DNA of 33,841 nt from Burkholderiaceae bacterium (lineage in GTDB: Bacteria; Pseudomonadota; Gammaproteobacteria; Burkholderiales; Burkholderiaceae_C): the NCBI GenBank assembly GCA_016790175.1, contig JAEUPI010000169.1, positions 1-33,841 on the forward strand. Reading direction: 5' to 3'. Under the pieces are notes generated by a model, which worked only from the letters and a program-made list of their open reading frames with translations, ran no database searches and had not been told where the DNA came from. Positions 6,708 through 14,166 of the stretch are shown in pieces. A program made the position numbers and the translations under genes. Within the stretch, counting starts at the first letter, position 1. Each line of letters starts with the position of its first letter.

Positions 6708-7705
6708 TGCCCGAGGCGATGGCTCCGGCGCTGGCCACCGGGCGCTATCGCGCGCCCTGGTGGCTGCCCGGCGGCCATGCACAGACCATCTGGCCGGCGC
6801 TGGCCTCACAGCGGCCTCCGGCCGTGACGCTGCGCCGCGAGCGCTGGCGCACACCCGACGGCGACTTCGTCGACGTGGACTTTCTCGACGCCGGCGCCAC
6901 GGCCGAGGCGCCGATGCTGGTGCTGTTCCACGGCCTCGAAGGCTCGTCGCAGAGTCACTACGCGCGCTCGTTCGCGCACGCGGCCCGCGAAGCGGGGTGG
7001 CGCTTTGCGGTGCCGCACTTCCGCGGCTGTTCCGGCGAGCTCAACCTGGCGCCACGCGCCTACCACTCGGGCGACTTCGAGGAGATCGGCTGGATCCTGC
7101 AGCGCCTGCGCGAGCGCGCCGGTGCCGCGGTGCGCGCGGTCGGCGTGTCGCTCGGCGGCAATGCGCTGCTGCGCTGGGTGCAGGAGGCCGGGGACAGCGC
7201 CGCGGCCACTGCACGGGCGGTGGCCGCCGTGTGCTCGCCGGTCGACCTTGCCGCCGGCGGCCATGCGATCGGCCGCGGCTTCAACCGGCTGGTCTACACG
7301 CGCATGTTCCTGCGCACGATGGTGCCCAAGGCGCTGGCCAAGCTGGCGCAGCACCCCGGCCTGTTCGACCGCGAGCGGCTGCTCGCCGCGCGCGATCTCT
7401 ACACCTTCGACGATGTGTTCACCGCGCCGCTGCACGGCTTTGCGGGCACCGAGGACTACTGGTCGCGCGCCTCGGCCAAACCGCATCTCGCGAGCATCCG
7501 CATCCCGGCGCTGGTGCTCAACGCCCGCAACGATCCGTTCGTGCCGGCGGCCAGCCTGCCCGGCGTGCACGAGGTCGGGCGCTGCGTCACGCTGTGGCAG
7601 CCGGACCACGGCGGGCATGTGGGTTTCCCGGGCGGTTCGTTTCCCGGGCATCTGATGACGCTGCCGCACGGTGTGCTGGCCTGGATGCGCACCGCGACCG
7701 GCTGA
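6707..7705 (+). CDS. YheT-type alpha/beta hydrolase
   Basis: A 332-residue alpha/beta hydrolase of the YheT/ABHD1-3 group. The N-terminal YRAPWWLPGGHAQTIWPAL is diagnostic of the group. An oxyanion-hole region LVLFHGLEGSSQSHYAR comes next, then the nucleophile Ser148 in GVSLGGNAL, acid Asp276 in NARNDPFVP and His304 in DHGGHVGF. Esterase or lipase activity is expected; the natural substrate is not known for bacterial members. It overlaps the upstream gene by one base and is followed 15 bp later by the conserved unknown, so the three probably form one unit. Confidence 0.92.
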   Translation: MPEAMAPALATGRYRAPWWLPGGHAQTIWPALASQRPPAVTLRRERWRTPDGDFVDVDFLDAGATAEAPMLVLFHGLEGSSQSHYARSFAHAAREAGWRFAVPHFRGCSGELNLAPRAYHSGDFEEIGWILQRLRERAGAAVRAVGVSLGGNALLRWVQEAGDSAAATARAVAAVCSPVDLAAGGHAIGRGFNRLVYTRMFLRTMVPKALAKLAQHPGLFDRERLLAARDLYTFDDVFTAPLHGFAGTEDYWSRASAKPHLASIRIPALVLNARNDPFVPAASLPGVHEVGRCVTLWQPDHGGHVGFPGGSFPGHLMTLPHGVLAWMRTATG

Positions 7706-7720
7706 GGTAAGGTCGTCGCC

Positions 7721-8269
7721 GTGGACGAGATCGTCAAGGCGGCGCTCAAGAAGTGGCCCAAGGTGCCGCATTGCCTGGGCTGGCTGGCGCTCGACGCCCG
7801 CGGCGACTGGTTCATGCGCGACGACCGCGTGCAGCGCGCCGGGCCGTTCCCGCAGATCAAGGGCAGCCGCATCCGGCACGACAAGCTGGTGGAGTTCATC
7901 GCGCGCAACTACGAGCCCGACACGCGCGGTTGCTGGTACTTCCAGAACGGGCCGCAGCGCGTGTACGTGGAGCTCGAAGCGGCGCCGCTGGTGTGGCGAC
8001 TGCTGTGGGTGGGCGATGCGCTGCAGGTGCGCAGCCACGCCGGGCATGCCGTGGCGCCGACCGACTGTGGCGCCTGGCTCGACGAACACGGTCGCCTGTT
8101 CCTTGCCGCTGCCGCCGGCTTCGGCATCGTGCACACGCAGGACATGATCGAGGCGTCGCGCGCGGTGGAGGCGGGCCTGTGGTCGCCCGACGAGATGGCG
8201 TTCGACGCGATGCCGGGGCGCTTCGGCTACGTGTTGAACCCGCAAAGGCTGCTCGCGCCCGGGTCCTGA
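7721..8269 (+). CDS. Conserved betaproteobacterial protein of unknown function
   Basis: A 182-residue soluble protein starting at a GTG with AAGG 8 nt upstream. It opens VDEIVKAALKKWPKVPHCLGW and contains LALDARGDWFMRDDR, a central ARNYEPDTRGCWYFQNGPQRVYVELE and a C-terminal PGRFGYVLNPQRLL. I recall proteins of this kind next to purU and hydrolase genes in Burkholderiales, usually annotated as a DUF2946-type family, but I am not certain of the number. There is no signal peptide, membrane span or catalytic motif. Aromatic and cysteine residues are frequent in the first 100 residues. Coupling to the hydrolase suggests a shared role. Confidence 0.8.
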   Translation: MDEIVKAALKKWPKVPHCLGWLALDARGDWFMRDDRVQRAGPFPQIKGSRIRHDKLVEFIARNYEPDTRGCWYFQNGPQRVYVELEAAPLVWRLLWVGDALQVRSHAGHAVAPTDCGAWLDEHGRLFLAAAAGFGIVHTQDMIEASRAVEAGLWSPDEMAFDAMPGRFGYVLNPQRLLAPGS

Positions 8270-8427
8270 AGCGTGTCTGCGACGCACGCGACCGCGCGCC
8301 GCCACCCTGTCACCCAGCGCCCGCGACCCCCACATTGCCACCCTCGGCCTCCGCGCAGCCCGCGCTGCCCTGGCGAAGGTTTACGCAGCGCGACGCGCGC
8401 CGGATGCGTGCAGGCCAGAAAGGCAAA

Positions 8428-8445
8428 GGCCACCCGCAGGTGGCC
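8428..8445 (-). terminator. Probable terminator of the cytochrome c gene
   Basis: GGCCACC (8428-8434) and GGTGGCC (8439-8445) form a perfect 7-bp stem with a 4-nt loop. On the minus strand it is followed by TTTGCCTTTC, a weak T-rich tract. It lies 24 bp past the cytochrome stop codon. The rest of 8270-8469 shows nothing else I can support. Confidence 0.6.
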
Positions 8446-8469
8446 CTCAGGCGTCGAAGCGATGCCGGA

Positions 8470-9000
8470 CTATTTGGCCGCCGCGCTCGCCGCCGGGGCC
8501 GGCGCCTTGGGCTCGTCGAGCTTGCCGCCGCTCTTGTTGGCCATGTAGACCACGGCGCGACCGATCTCGTAATCGCTGAAGTCGCCGCCGCCCTGTGCCG
8601 CCATGTTGCCCTTGCCCTTGAGGGCGGAGGTCAGCAGCGCGTCGTAACCCGTCTTGATACGCGCGGCCCAGGCGGCATCGTCGCCGAGCTTGGGCGCGCC
8701 GGCTGCGCCGGGGGTGTGGCAGGCCGTGCATTGCGTCTGGAAGACCTGCTCGCCGGTCTTGAGCGACTTGACGTCGGTGGGATCCTTGTATTCGGACACG
8801 CCGACGCGCTGGATGCGCCGCGCCACCGCCTCGGCGCCGAAGCCGTCGCCGCCGGCGCCTTCCTTCTTGTCCCAGGCCACGAAGTTGGCGAACAGGATGA
8901 TCAGCACCACCGGCACCACGAACGAGGCGACGACCGTCCAGATCAGCTGCTTGGGCGTCTTGATCGGGCCCTCGTGGGCATCGTGTGCGGCGTCGCTCAT
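8470..9000 (-). CDS. Membrane-anchored c-type cytochrome, c5 family
   Basis: A 176-residue protein with a short cytoplasmic N-terminus, one membrane anchor at about 20-42 (WTVVASFVVPVVLIILFANF) and a periplasmic haem domain with CTACH (C91, C94, H95) and a likely axial Met at about 133 (KGNMAAQGGG). The c5-type pattern (GEQVFQTQCTACHTPGAAGAPKLGD) is common in betaproteobacteria, where such proteins carry electrons towards terminal oxidases. The C-terminus is an Ala/Pro/Lys-rich tail. It stands alone: the hairpin beyond the stop probably ends its transcript and no oxidase gene is adjacent. Confidence 0.92.
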   Translation of the reverse strand: MSDAAHDAHEGPIKTPKQLIWTVVASFVVPVVLIILFANFVAWDKKEGAGGDGFGAEAVARRIQRVGVSEYKDPTDVKSLKTGEQVFQTQCTACHTPGAAGAPKLGDDAAWAARIKTGYDALLTSALKGKGNMAAQGGGDFSDYEIGRAVVYMANKSGGKLDEPKAPAPAASAAAK

Positions 9001-9129
9001 GGCTGTTCCCGAAGAGGCTGCGCCAGATGGGCCGGCGCGCCTGGACTGTGCTGTTGTCGGTGGCCCTTGCCCGGCGGCAAAGGCGGCGAATTATAGCGAG
9101 GGCCCTCGGGGCGACCGAGACGGGCTCGC

Positions 9130-9135
9130 TACAAT
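9130..9135 (+). promoter_or_regulatory. -10 box of the tRNA-Arg gene
   Basis: TACAAT lies 14 nt before the first base of the mature tRNA, a normal distance for a tRNA promoter in this group. A -35 hexamer is not convincing. Confidence 0.5.
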
Positions 9136-9149
9136 CGCGCCCTCCACCA

Positions 9150-9225
9150 GCGCCCGTAGCTCAGTGGATAGAGTACTGGCCTCCGAAGCCAGGGGTCGCG
9201 CGTTCGATCCGCGCCGGGCGCGCCA
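9150..9225 (+). tRNA. tRNA-Arg (anticodon CCG)
   Basis: Seventy-six bases with a 7-bp acceptor stem (GCGCCCG pairing CGGGCGC), D-arm core TAGCTCAGTGGATAGAGT, anticodon stem CTGGC/GCCAG enclosing CTCCGAA (anticodon CCG), a T-arm with TTCGATC, discriminator G and an encoded CCA (9223-9225). It reads CGG codons. tRNA 3' ends are common integration sites, but no copy of this end is seen downstream. Confidence 0.95.
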
Positions 9226-9606
9226 TCCGGACACGCGTGTGGACGCCGAAAGGTCGGTGCCCCGTTTCCATCTAGTGGCGACACGCGCGCGTGGTCGAAC
9301 CGCCCGCCGCAAATCGGCCCCGAGGCCGGTTCGGGTTTGCGGCTGGGGTGTTCAGAACGCCAAGCCCACGCCTTGCGCGCCCTTGGCGTAGCAGTTCTGT
9401 GCCAGGGGCCGGCGTGGACGTTTGGGTGGTTGCCCGAAGCGGGCAGTGACCTTGGCAGTGATACCGCCTATGCTCGGATCGAAAGGCCTTGAACCGCCGG
9501 CGCCGAGTTCGCAACACAGAGCGCATCTGCACCCCCGTTCGCTCGGACGGGCCCCACGTGCAGGGCAACGACCAGGCTCGGTTACTGTCGCAAGGAGACG
9601 GAGACC
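9226..9606. other. Non-coding stretch with successive inverted repeats
   Basis: No convincing gene in 380 bp. It holds a 12-bp palindrome CACGCGCGCGTG (9282-9293), a hairpin with arms CCGCAAA (9307-9313) and TTTGCGG (9336-9342), an imperfect repeat CAGAACGCCAAG (9353-9364) against CTTGGCG...GTTCTG (9382-9399), TGCCCG/CGGGCA (9431-9436/9440-9445) and CCCGT/ACGGG (9534-9538/9547-9551). The first may end the tRNA transcript; the others are unexplained. Minus-strand reading frames here have no recognisable domain. Confidence 0.5.
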
Positions 9607-9879
9607 ATGAAGAAGAAACTCGGACGGATCGGCGTGATCGCAGCGCTCGCCCTGCTGGGGGCCACCCTCACGGCCGAGGCGAAGGTGGAAACGAACCGGC
9701 TCGCGGGCAACAAGCTCGCGACCAACAGGGTCATCCGCAACGATCTCGCGACCAACAGGGTCGCAAGAAACGATCTCGCGTCCAACAAGATTGCGTCCAG
9801 CGGCGAGGCCACCGGCGAAGGCTCGGTGATGGGTATCACGGTGATCGAACTGGCAGACGGCACGACGCTGCGGCAGTGA
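9607..9879 (+). CDS. Small secreted protein with 5-residue Asn repeats
   Basis: A 90-residue protein with a clear signal peptide (MKKKLGRIGVIAALALLGATLTAEA). The mature part begins with seven near-perfect 5-residue units spanning about 29-63: NRLAG NKLAT NRVIR NDLAT NRVAR NDLAS NKIAS. Asn recurs every fifth residue and an aliphatic residue sits at position three of each unit, a pentapeptide-repeat-like pattern that could stack as a short right-handed beta helix. A 27-residue tail follows. The ATG has AAGGAG at 9 nt. It lies 25 bp upstream of the ADYC-type gene, probably one transcript. Function unknown; export to the periplasm or beyond is the only firm statement. Confidence 0.78.
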   Translation: MKKKLGRIGVIAALALLGATLTAEAKVETNRLAGNKLATNRVIRNDLATNRVARNDLASNKIASSGEATGEGSVMGITVIELADGTTLRQ

Positions 9880-9904
9880 CCGGCGCCCGCGGGGCGACCA
9901 ACCG

Positions 9905-10774
9905 ATGAGCCGCTCGATCTGCGCGTTCCGCGTCCTCGGTGTTGCCGTGGCGGCCATTGCGCTCGCCTGCGAACCGGCCCGCGCGGCGGGCGAAACGTCG
10001 GGGCCGGCCGCCGGCACCGAGGATCGCATCGCCGACATCTCCGTCGTCGGGACCGACTTCCGCGTGCGGCTGGCCAGCGGGCGCGTTCTCACCGGCCGCG
10101 ACCTGGTCGGCGCTCGATTGAAGCTCGACGTTCAAGGCGGTGTGGCACCGCAACAGGTCCGGATCGATGCGGTGGTGAACGACCCTCTCGATCCGTCGGG
10201 CGAGACGCTGATCTACAGGATGCGCGCGCTGGCCCCCGAAAGCGGGCAGTGGCAAGAACTCTGCAACCCGGATGCGGCGGGCGAGCGCTGGGCCTTTCCG
10301 CTGCGCGGCCTGTGGGACGCCGATGGCTATGTGCTCTCCGACCGGGGCCTCACGTTGACCTGCGGTGATGGCGCGATGGGCAAATGCACGCGCTGGGGCT
10401 ACAAGCCGTGGAAGACGCTCGCCGACGGAACACGACTGTCCGACTACCACCAGGCCTGCGTGCGGATGGTCAACGCCAACTACTGCGGCGACCACCGCAC
10501 CACGCGCGACGGCATGCTGATCGACTACTGGGACACGCTCGGGATCGCGAAGCCCGATCCGGAGCCGCAGCGGCTGGGGCTCGAATTCGAGGCGGCCTGG
10601 GGCCCGAACGGCGCGGTCTGCGTCGCGCACACGCGCGTGCCGGAGCACGCGACGCTGGAGGGTTTGCGTCGAGATTGTCCGCGCCTGAGAGACCGGCTCG
10701 GCCCCGGCTCCTGCTCCCCCGAGACCGCGGCGAACTGGAAAGAGCCGGTTCTGCTCTTCAACCGCTCACGCTAG
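9905..10774 (+). CDS. Secreted ADYC-domain-like protein
   Basis: A 289-residue exported protein (signal peptide about 1-28, ending CEPARAAG). The segment LSDYHQACVRMVNANYCGDH with TTRDGMLIDYWDTLGI resembles the ADYC domain, whose namesake motif appears here as ANYC; cysteines are spaced through the mature protein (for example CNPD, CGDG, CTRW, CVRM, NYCGD, CPRL, CSPE), suggesting disulfides. A small beta-rich N-terminal part (ISVVGTDFRVRLASGRVLTG) precedes it. From memory, ADYC proteins are found mostly in myxobacteria and some other proteobacteria without known function. The adjacent repeat protein is likely its partner. Family assignment is by eye. Confidence 0.7.
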   Translation: MSRSICAFRVLGVAVAAIALACEPARAAGETSGPAAGTEDRIADISVVGTDFRVRLASGRVLTGRDLVGARLKLDVQGGVAPQQVRIDAVVNDPLDPSGETLIYRMRALAPESGQWQELCNPDAAGERWAFPLRGLWDADGYVLSDRGLTLTCGDGAMGKCTRWGYKPWKTLADGTRLSDYHQACVRMVNANYCGDHRTTRDGMLIDYWDTLGIAKPDPEPQRLGLEFEAAWGPNGAVCVAHTRVPEHATLEGLRRDCPRLRDRLGPGSCSPETAANWKEPVLLFNRSR

Positions 10775-10900
10775 CCAGCCGATCGCGTGGCGTCGGTCAC
10801 GACGGTGGCAGCACTCCGGGCCATCGGCCTCCCCGAAGCTGTGCTCCGGCACATTGGCGGCACGCTGGGGGCAGGCCGGAACGACCGGCGTTGGCGGCGC

Positions 10901-11545
10901 TCAGAAGCTCCAGCCGAACCCGAACGTCGCCTGCGGCACGGCCCTCACCTTGCCGACGCCGTCGCGCAGCTCGGCGAGTTCGGCGTCGATGTCGTTCTGC
11001 GAGACCGCACCCGCCGCCGGGCCGGTGATCTCGTACGACACCTTGGCCCTGCCGATCGAGGCGCCGAGGTCGAACGACCAGCGAAAGCCCTGGCCCTGGC
11101 CATGGCCCCAGCCGATGCCCAGGTAGGGCGTGGTCGACGGAAACTTCACCAGCACGCGGAACTGGTCGGCCGCGGTGGTCGTGTAGGTGGTGTTGCCGAT
11201 CGTCAGCGTGCCGCCGGCGCCGCTGGCGCGCAGGTCGAGCTTGTATTGGTTCGACGTGAGACCGGCGGTGAGGCGAAAGCGGCCGCCCATCGGGAACCAG
11301 TCGGCCAGCAGCGCGAGCCGTGTGGTCTTCAGCGTGCCGTCGTAGGCGATGCCCTCTTCGTTGTAGCGGTCGTCATGGTCACCCAGGGTCGCCACGTCGG
11401 CGCGCAGGCCGAACTGGCTGTTGATCGGCTGCGCAAAGCCCAGCATCAGGCCGGGAAAACCGAGCTTGGTGTAGACCTCGCCGGCGTGGGCAACGCCGGT
11501 GGCGGTGAGCAAGGCCGAAAGGGCGGCGAGGCGGGCAAGGGACAT
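10901..11545 (-). CDS. Outer-membrane beta-barrel family protein
   Basis: A 214-residue exported protein: signal peptide MSLARLAALSALLTATGVAHA, then alternating amphipathic strands (LGFPGLMLGFAQPINSQFGLRAD, TTRLALLADWFPMGGRFRLTAG) and a terminal aromatic residue (FGFGWSF), the outer-membrane barrel signature. Eight or so strands would fit. The start at 11545 has GGAG at 6 nt. It looks like the OmpW/OmpA-like small barrels annotated as outer membrane protein; ligand unknown. It is convergent with the ADYC-type gene, with about 125 bp between them containing only a weak hairpin (10875-10889). Confidence 0.8.
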   Translation of the reverse strand: MSLARLAALSALLTATGVAHAGEVYTKLGFPGLMLGFAQPINSQFGLRADVATLGDHDDRYNEEGIAYDGTLKTTRLALLADWFPMGGRFRLTAGLTSNQYKLDLRASGAGGTLTIGNTTYTTTAADQFRVLVKFPSTTPYLGIGWGHGQGQGFRWSFDLGASIGRAKVSYEITGPAAGAVSQNDIDAELAELRDGVGKVRAVPQATFGFGWSF

Positions 11546-11696
11546 GGGCAGCTCCGGGTCTGACGGCATGGGTGGATGGACCGCCGCATTGTCCTGAGCC
11601 TGTCGGCCGGCGCACGTGAAAGAAGGCGGCGCCGACGTGTCCAGTTCGTATCGAGTGGTTGCGCCGCCGCTCCCGCGCGGGCGACGGGCCCGACGC

Positions 11697-12587
11697 TCAG
11701 ACGGCGCCGATCCGGCTGCGGATCCAGCGGGCCGTGGCCACCACGCCGCCGAAGCTGAACAGGTGCACACCGACCACGTTGTCGTGGCTCTGCCGATAGT
11801 GCGCCACCGCGGCCAGCTGGTCCGACGGGTCGGTGTGCGCCACCAGGCTCGCGATGCGCGTGCCCAGCGTGGACAGCGCGCGCCGCGTGGCGCCGACGCC
11901 GCAGCGCTGGGCGTATCGCAGCAGCTGCAACGGATCGCTCGGCCCGGGCATGCCCACATAGACCGGCAGCTGCGGCGCGCGCTGGGCCAGCGTGGCCAGC
12001 AGCGCGACGATGCGCTCGGGCGCGAAGCTGAACTGGGTGACGGCATAGACGCCCAGCCCTTGTTCGCGCGCGAGTGCCAGCTTGGCATCGAACGCCCGCC
12101 ACAGCGCGTCCTGGGTGATCTTCGGATGTCCTTCGGGATAGACCGCGATGCCGATCTCGCGCACACCCGCCTCGGCGAGCGCGCCGCTGGCCAGCAGCGC
12201 GACGCTGTCGGTCCAAGGCCCCAGCGGTCGGTCTTCGTCGCCGCCGACGAGCATCACCCGGTGCACCCCATGGTCGCGCACGGCGGTGCGCAGGAAGGTT
12301 TCGGCCTCGCCGGCATTGGCGATGCGGCGTGCCGCCAGATGCGGCACCGGGTCGAGGCCATGGCTGCGGATGTCGGCCAGCAGCGGCAGCGACTGTGGCA
12401 GTGGACGCCCCGGCAGCGACGGCACATAGACGCAGGTGCCCGCGGCCAGCAGCGACGCGGCCTCCGCCAGGTGCGGCGCCTCGCGCAGCGTGGTCTCGAT
12501 CGAGGCCTGGGCAAGCAGCTCGGCGGCGGCCTCGGCCTGCGCAGCGGCGTCGGGGCCGGCAGGAGCCAGGCTGCTCGGGCGGGTCAT
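11697..12587 (-). CDS. Methylenetetrahydrofolate reductase-like protein
   Basis: A 296-residue cytoplasmic protein with the MetF-type barrel layout: SIETTLREAPHLAEAASLL near the start in place of the usual SFEFFPP segment, MLVGGDEDRPLGP where MetF has its RGD loop, IGIAVYPEGHPKI (family YPE-HP motif) and VTQFSFAPERIVALL for ITQFFFD. Key positions are partly altered, so it may be a paralogue working on a different folate or C1 step rather than the housekeeping MetF. It follows the HTH-methyltransferase gene by 18 bp in the same direction, and the two probably act together. Confidence 0.82.
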   Translation of the reverse strand: MTRPSSLAPAGPDAAAQAEAAAELLAQASIETTLREAPHLAEAASLLAAGTCVYVPSLPGRPLPQSLPLLADIRSHGLDPVPHLAARRIANAGEAETFLRTAVRDHGVHRVMLVGGDEDRPLGPWTDSVALLASGALAEAGVREIGIAVYPEGHPKITQDALWRAFDAKLALAREQGLGVYAVTQFSFAPERIVALLATLAQRAPQLPVYVGMPGPSDPLQLLRYAQRCGVGATRRALSTLGTRIASLVAHTDPSDQLAAVAHYRQSHDNVVGVHLFSFGGVVATARWIRSRIGAV

Positions 12588-12605
12588 CGCGTGGCCTTCA
12601 TGCGT

Positions 12606-14015
12606 TCAATCGCGTTTGCGCGAGACGGCGTAGGACTCGTCGTGGAACCACAGGCTGCCATGCCGTTTGAGCACGTCGGCCGTGGCGTCGAGGTACTGCC
12701 GCCGGCCGATCACCTGATCGAGCCGCTCGTCGTCGATCTGCGCCACGTAGACCGCCGCGTTCCAGGCAGCGAACAGCGTGGAGGTGCCGATGGCCGAACT
12801 CACCTCGCTCGGCAGCGTGTGCATGTCGTAGCGGAACACCGCACGGTTGTCGGCATAGGCGTTGAAGTTGAAGTGGCGTGCGTCCTTGCCGAGCTCGTGC
12901 TTCACCGCGCTCAGCACGTCGTGGCGCGAGGTCACGAACGGCTGTTCGCCCGGCCAGACCTGCTGCACGATCTCCAGCCCCGGGTCGTTGCCGCAGGAGT
13001 GAATGCCGAGCAGCCGCCCGCCGGTGCCGAGCGAGCGCACGAGCGGTGCGATCACCTTCTGCGCCTTGAATTCGGCGCTCACGCGCGCACGGTAGGGCTG
13101 CGAGGCGATCACCAGGTCGAACTCGGCACGCGCCTGGCCCTGGCGCGGGATCACGCGATCGAGCAGGAAGCGGTAGTCCTCGCGATAGATCACCAGCACC
13201 ACCGGCCGCTCGTAGACCGGGTTGCCGGTCTTGGGGCTGTGGCGGGCCTGCCAATGCGTGCCGAGAAAGGCGTCGAGCGCACCGATCTGCTCGCTGAACT
13301 CGTGTGCGGTGTGGCCGCCGAGTGCGACCTCCTTCCACACCATCGAGGTGGCGGCGCTCACCGCACGCGGCGTCAGCCACGGCGCCTCGGCGTAGTACAT
13401 GTTGGTCACCACCAGCACCGAGGCCGGGTGCTCGAAGAAGCGATCGGCCATCTTGTGCAGCGACAGCCGCACGTCTTCGAGGCTGATCTCCTTGCCCGAG
13501 ATGTAGAACGGCATCGTCGGGAAACGCCGGTGCATCTCGCGCATCACCGAGGTCAGCACGGTGCCGTCGCCCATGCCGGCGTCGAACACGCGCAGCGCCG
13601 GCGGGCGCGGATGGATGTTGGCCAGCTCGAGGCCGACGCGGCGGGCGACCACGTCCTTCTCGCTGCAGGTGGTGACGAACAGCAGGTACTTCTGCCGGTT
13701 GTCGAAGAAGCGGAAGTTGCGCGTCGGCGGTTCTGGCTGCGCATGGGTGGCCGCACCGCGCGCGGGAGGGTCCGTCGCGCGCACCAAGGGCAGCAGCTCG
13801 GGCGGTGCAGCCGGCGGCGGATCGGCACCTTGCGCCTTCAGATACGCGCTCAGCCGGGCCAGCGTTTCGGGCGTCACGCGTGCGCCCTCGCGCAAACGCG
13901 CAACGAGCTTGCCGTCGTTGACAGCGCGGCGGCCGAAGGTCGACTCGGCCATGCCGGCGCTGCGGCAGAACGCCGCGATGCTGTCGAGCAGGGTCGGCCC
14001 GGTCGTCGCATGCAT
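12606..14015 (-). CDS. HTH-methyltransferase fusion of unknown target
   Basis: A 469-residue protein. Residues about 8-65 (IAAFCRSAGMAESTFGRRAV, then LREGARVTPETLARLSAYL) look like the short helix-turn-helix found in small alphaproteobacterial regulators. After a proline-rich linker (70-100), RNFRFFDNRQKYLLFVTTCSEK leads into a Rossmann-type methyltransferase with SAM motif I RVFDAGMGDGTVL and a later FDLVIASQPYRARVS segment. The target is unknown. The pairing with an MTHFR-like gene suggests C1 chemistry linking folate and a methyl group, but this is inference. The start at 14015 lacks a strong ribosome site. Confidence 0.72.
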   Translation of the reverse strand: MHATTGPTLLDSIAAFCRSAGMAESTFGRRAVNDGKLVARLREGARVTPETLARLSAYLKAQGADPPPAAPPELLPLVRATDPPARGAATHAQPEPPTRNFRFFDNRQKYLLFVTTCSEKDVVARRVGLELANIHPRPPALRVFDAGMGDGTVLTSVMREMHRRFPTMPFYISGKEISLEDVRLSLHKMADRFFEHPASVLVVTNMYYAEAPWLTPRAVSAATSMVWKEVALGGHTAHEFSEQIGALDAFLGTHWQARHSPKTGNPVYERPVVLVIYREDYRFLLDRVIPRQGQARAEFDLVIASQPYRARVSAEFKAQKVIAPLVRSLGTGGRLLGIHSCGNDPGLEIVQQVWPGEQPFVTSRHDVLSAVKHELGKDARHFNFNAYADNRAVFRYDMHTLPSEVSSAIGTSTLFAAWNAAVYVAQIDDERLDQVIGRRQYLDATADVLKRHGSLWFHDESYAVSRKRD

Positions 14016-14166
14016 GCCGCCGACTCTAGGCGTGGAGACAGTGGGAGAGCAACCACAATCTCCTGGATACCGATCGTGGGCAGCTTCCCACCGCTTTGCG
14101 GCGACCGAGCCTGGCGCGGCGCGGCGCTATCCTGAGCCCCCGACCGCCGCCCCGGAACCGCCCCCG

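Noticed and set aside
7708-7721. Leaderless start at GTG 7721 (TAAGGT 7 nt upstream)
   Set aside because: AAGG at 7709-7712 gives a normal ribosome-site spacing and the gene follows the hydrolase closely, so ordinary operon translation explains it.
9231-9240. ACACGCGTGT palindrome just after the tRNA
   Set aside because: Too short, without a T-run, and of a kind expected by chance in this base composition.
9150-9606. tRNA-Arg as the edge of an integrated island
   Set aside because: No integrase and no repeated tRNA 3' end are visible; only the unusual cargo hints at it.
11616-14135. An 839-residue plus-strand open frame
   Set aside because: It is antisense to the MTHFR-like and HTH-methyltransferase genes, rich in Arg/His/Gln as expected for a GC-rich shadow, and has no recognisable motif.
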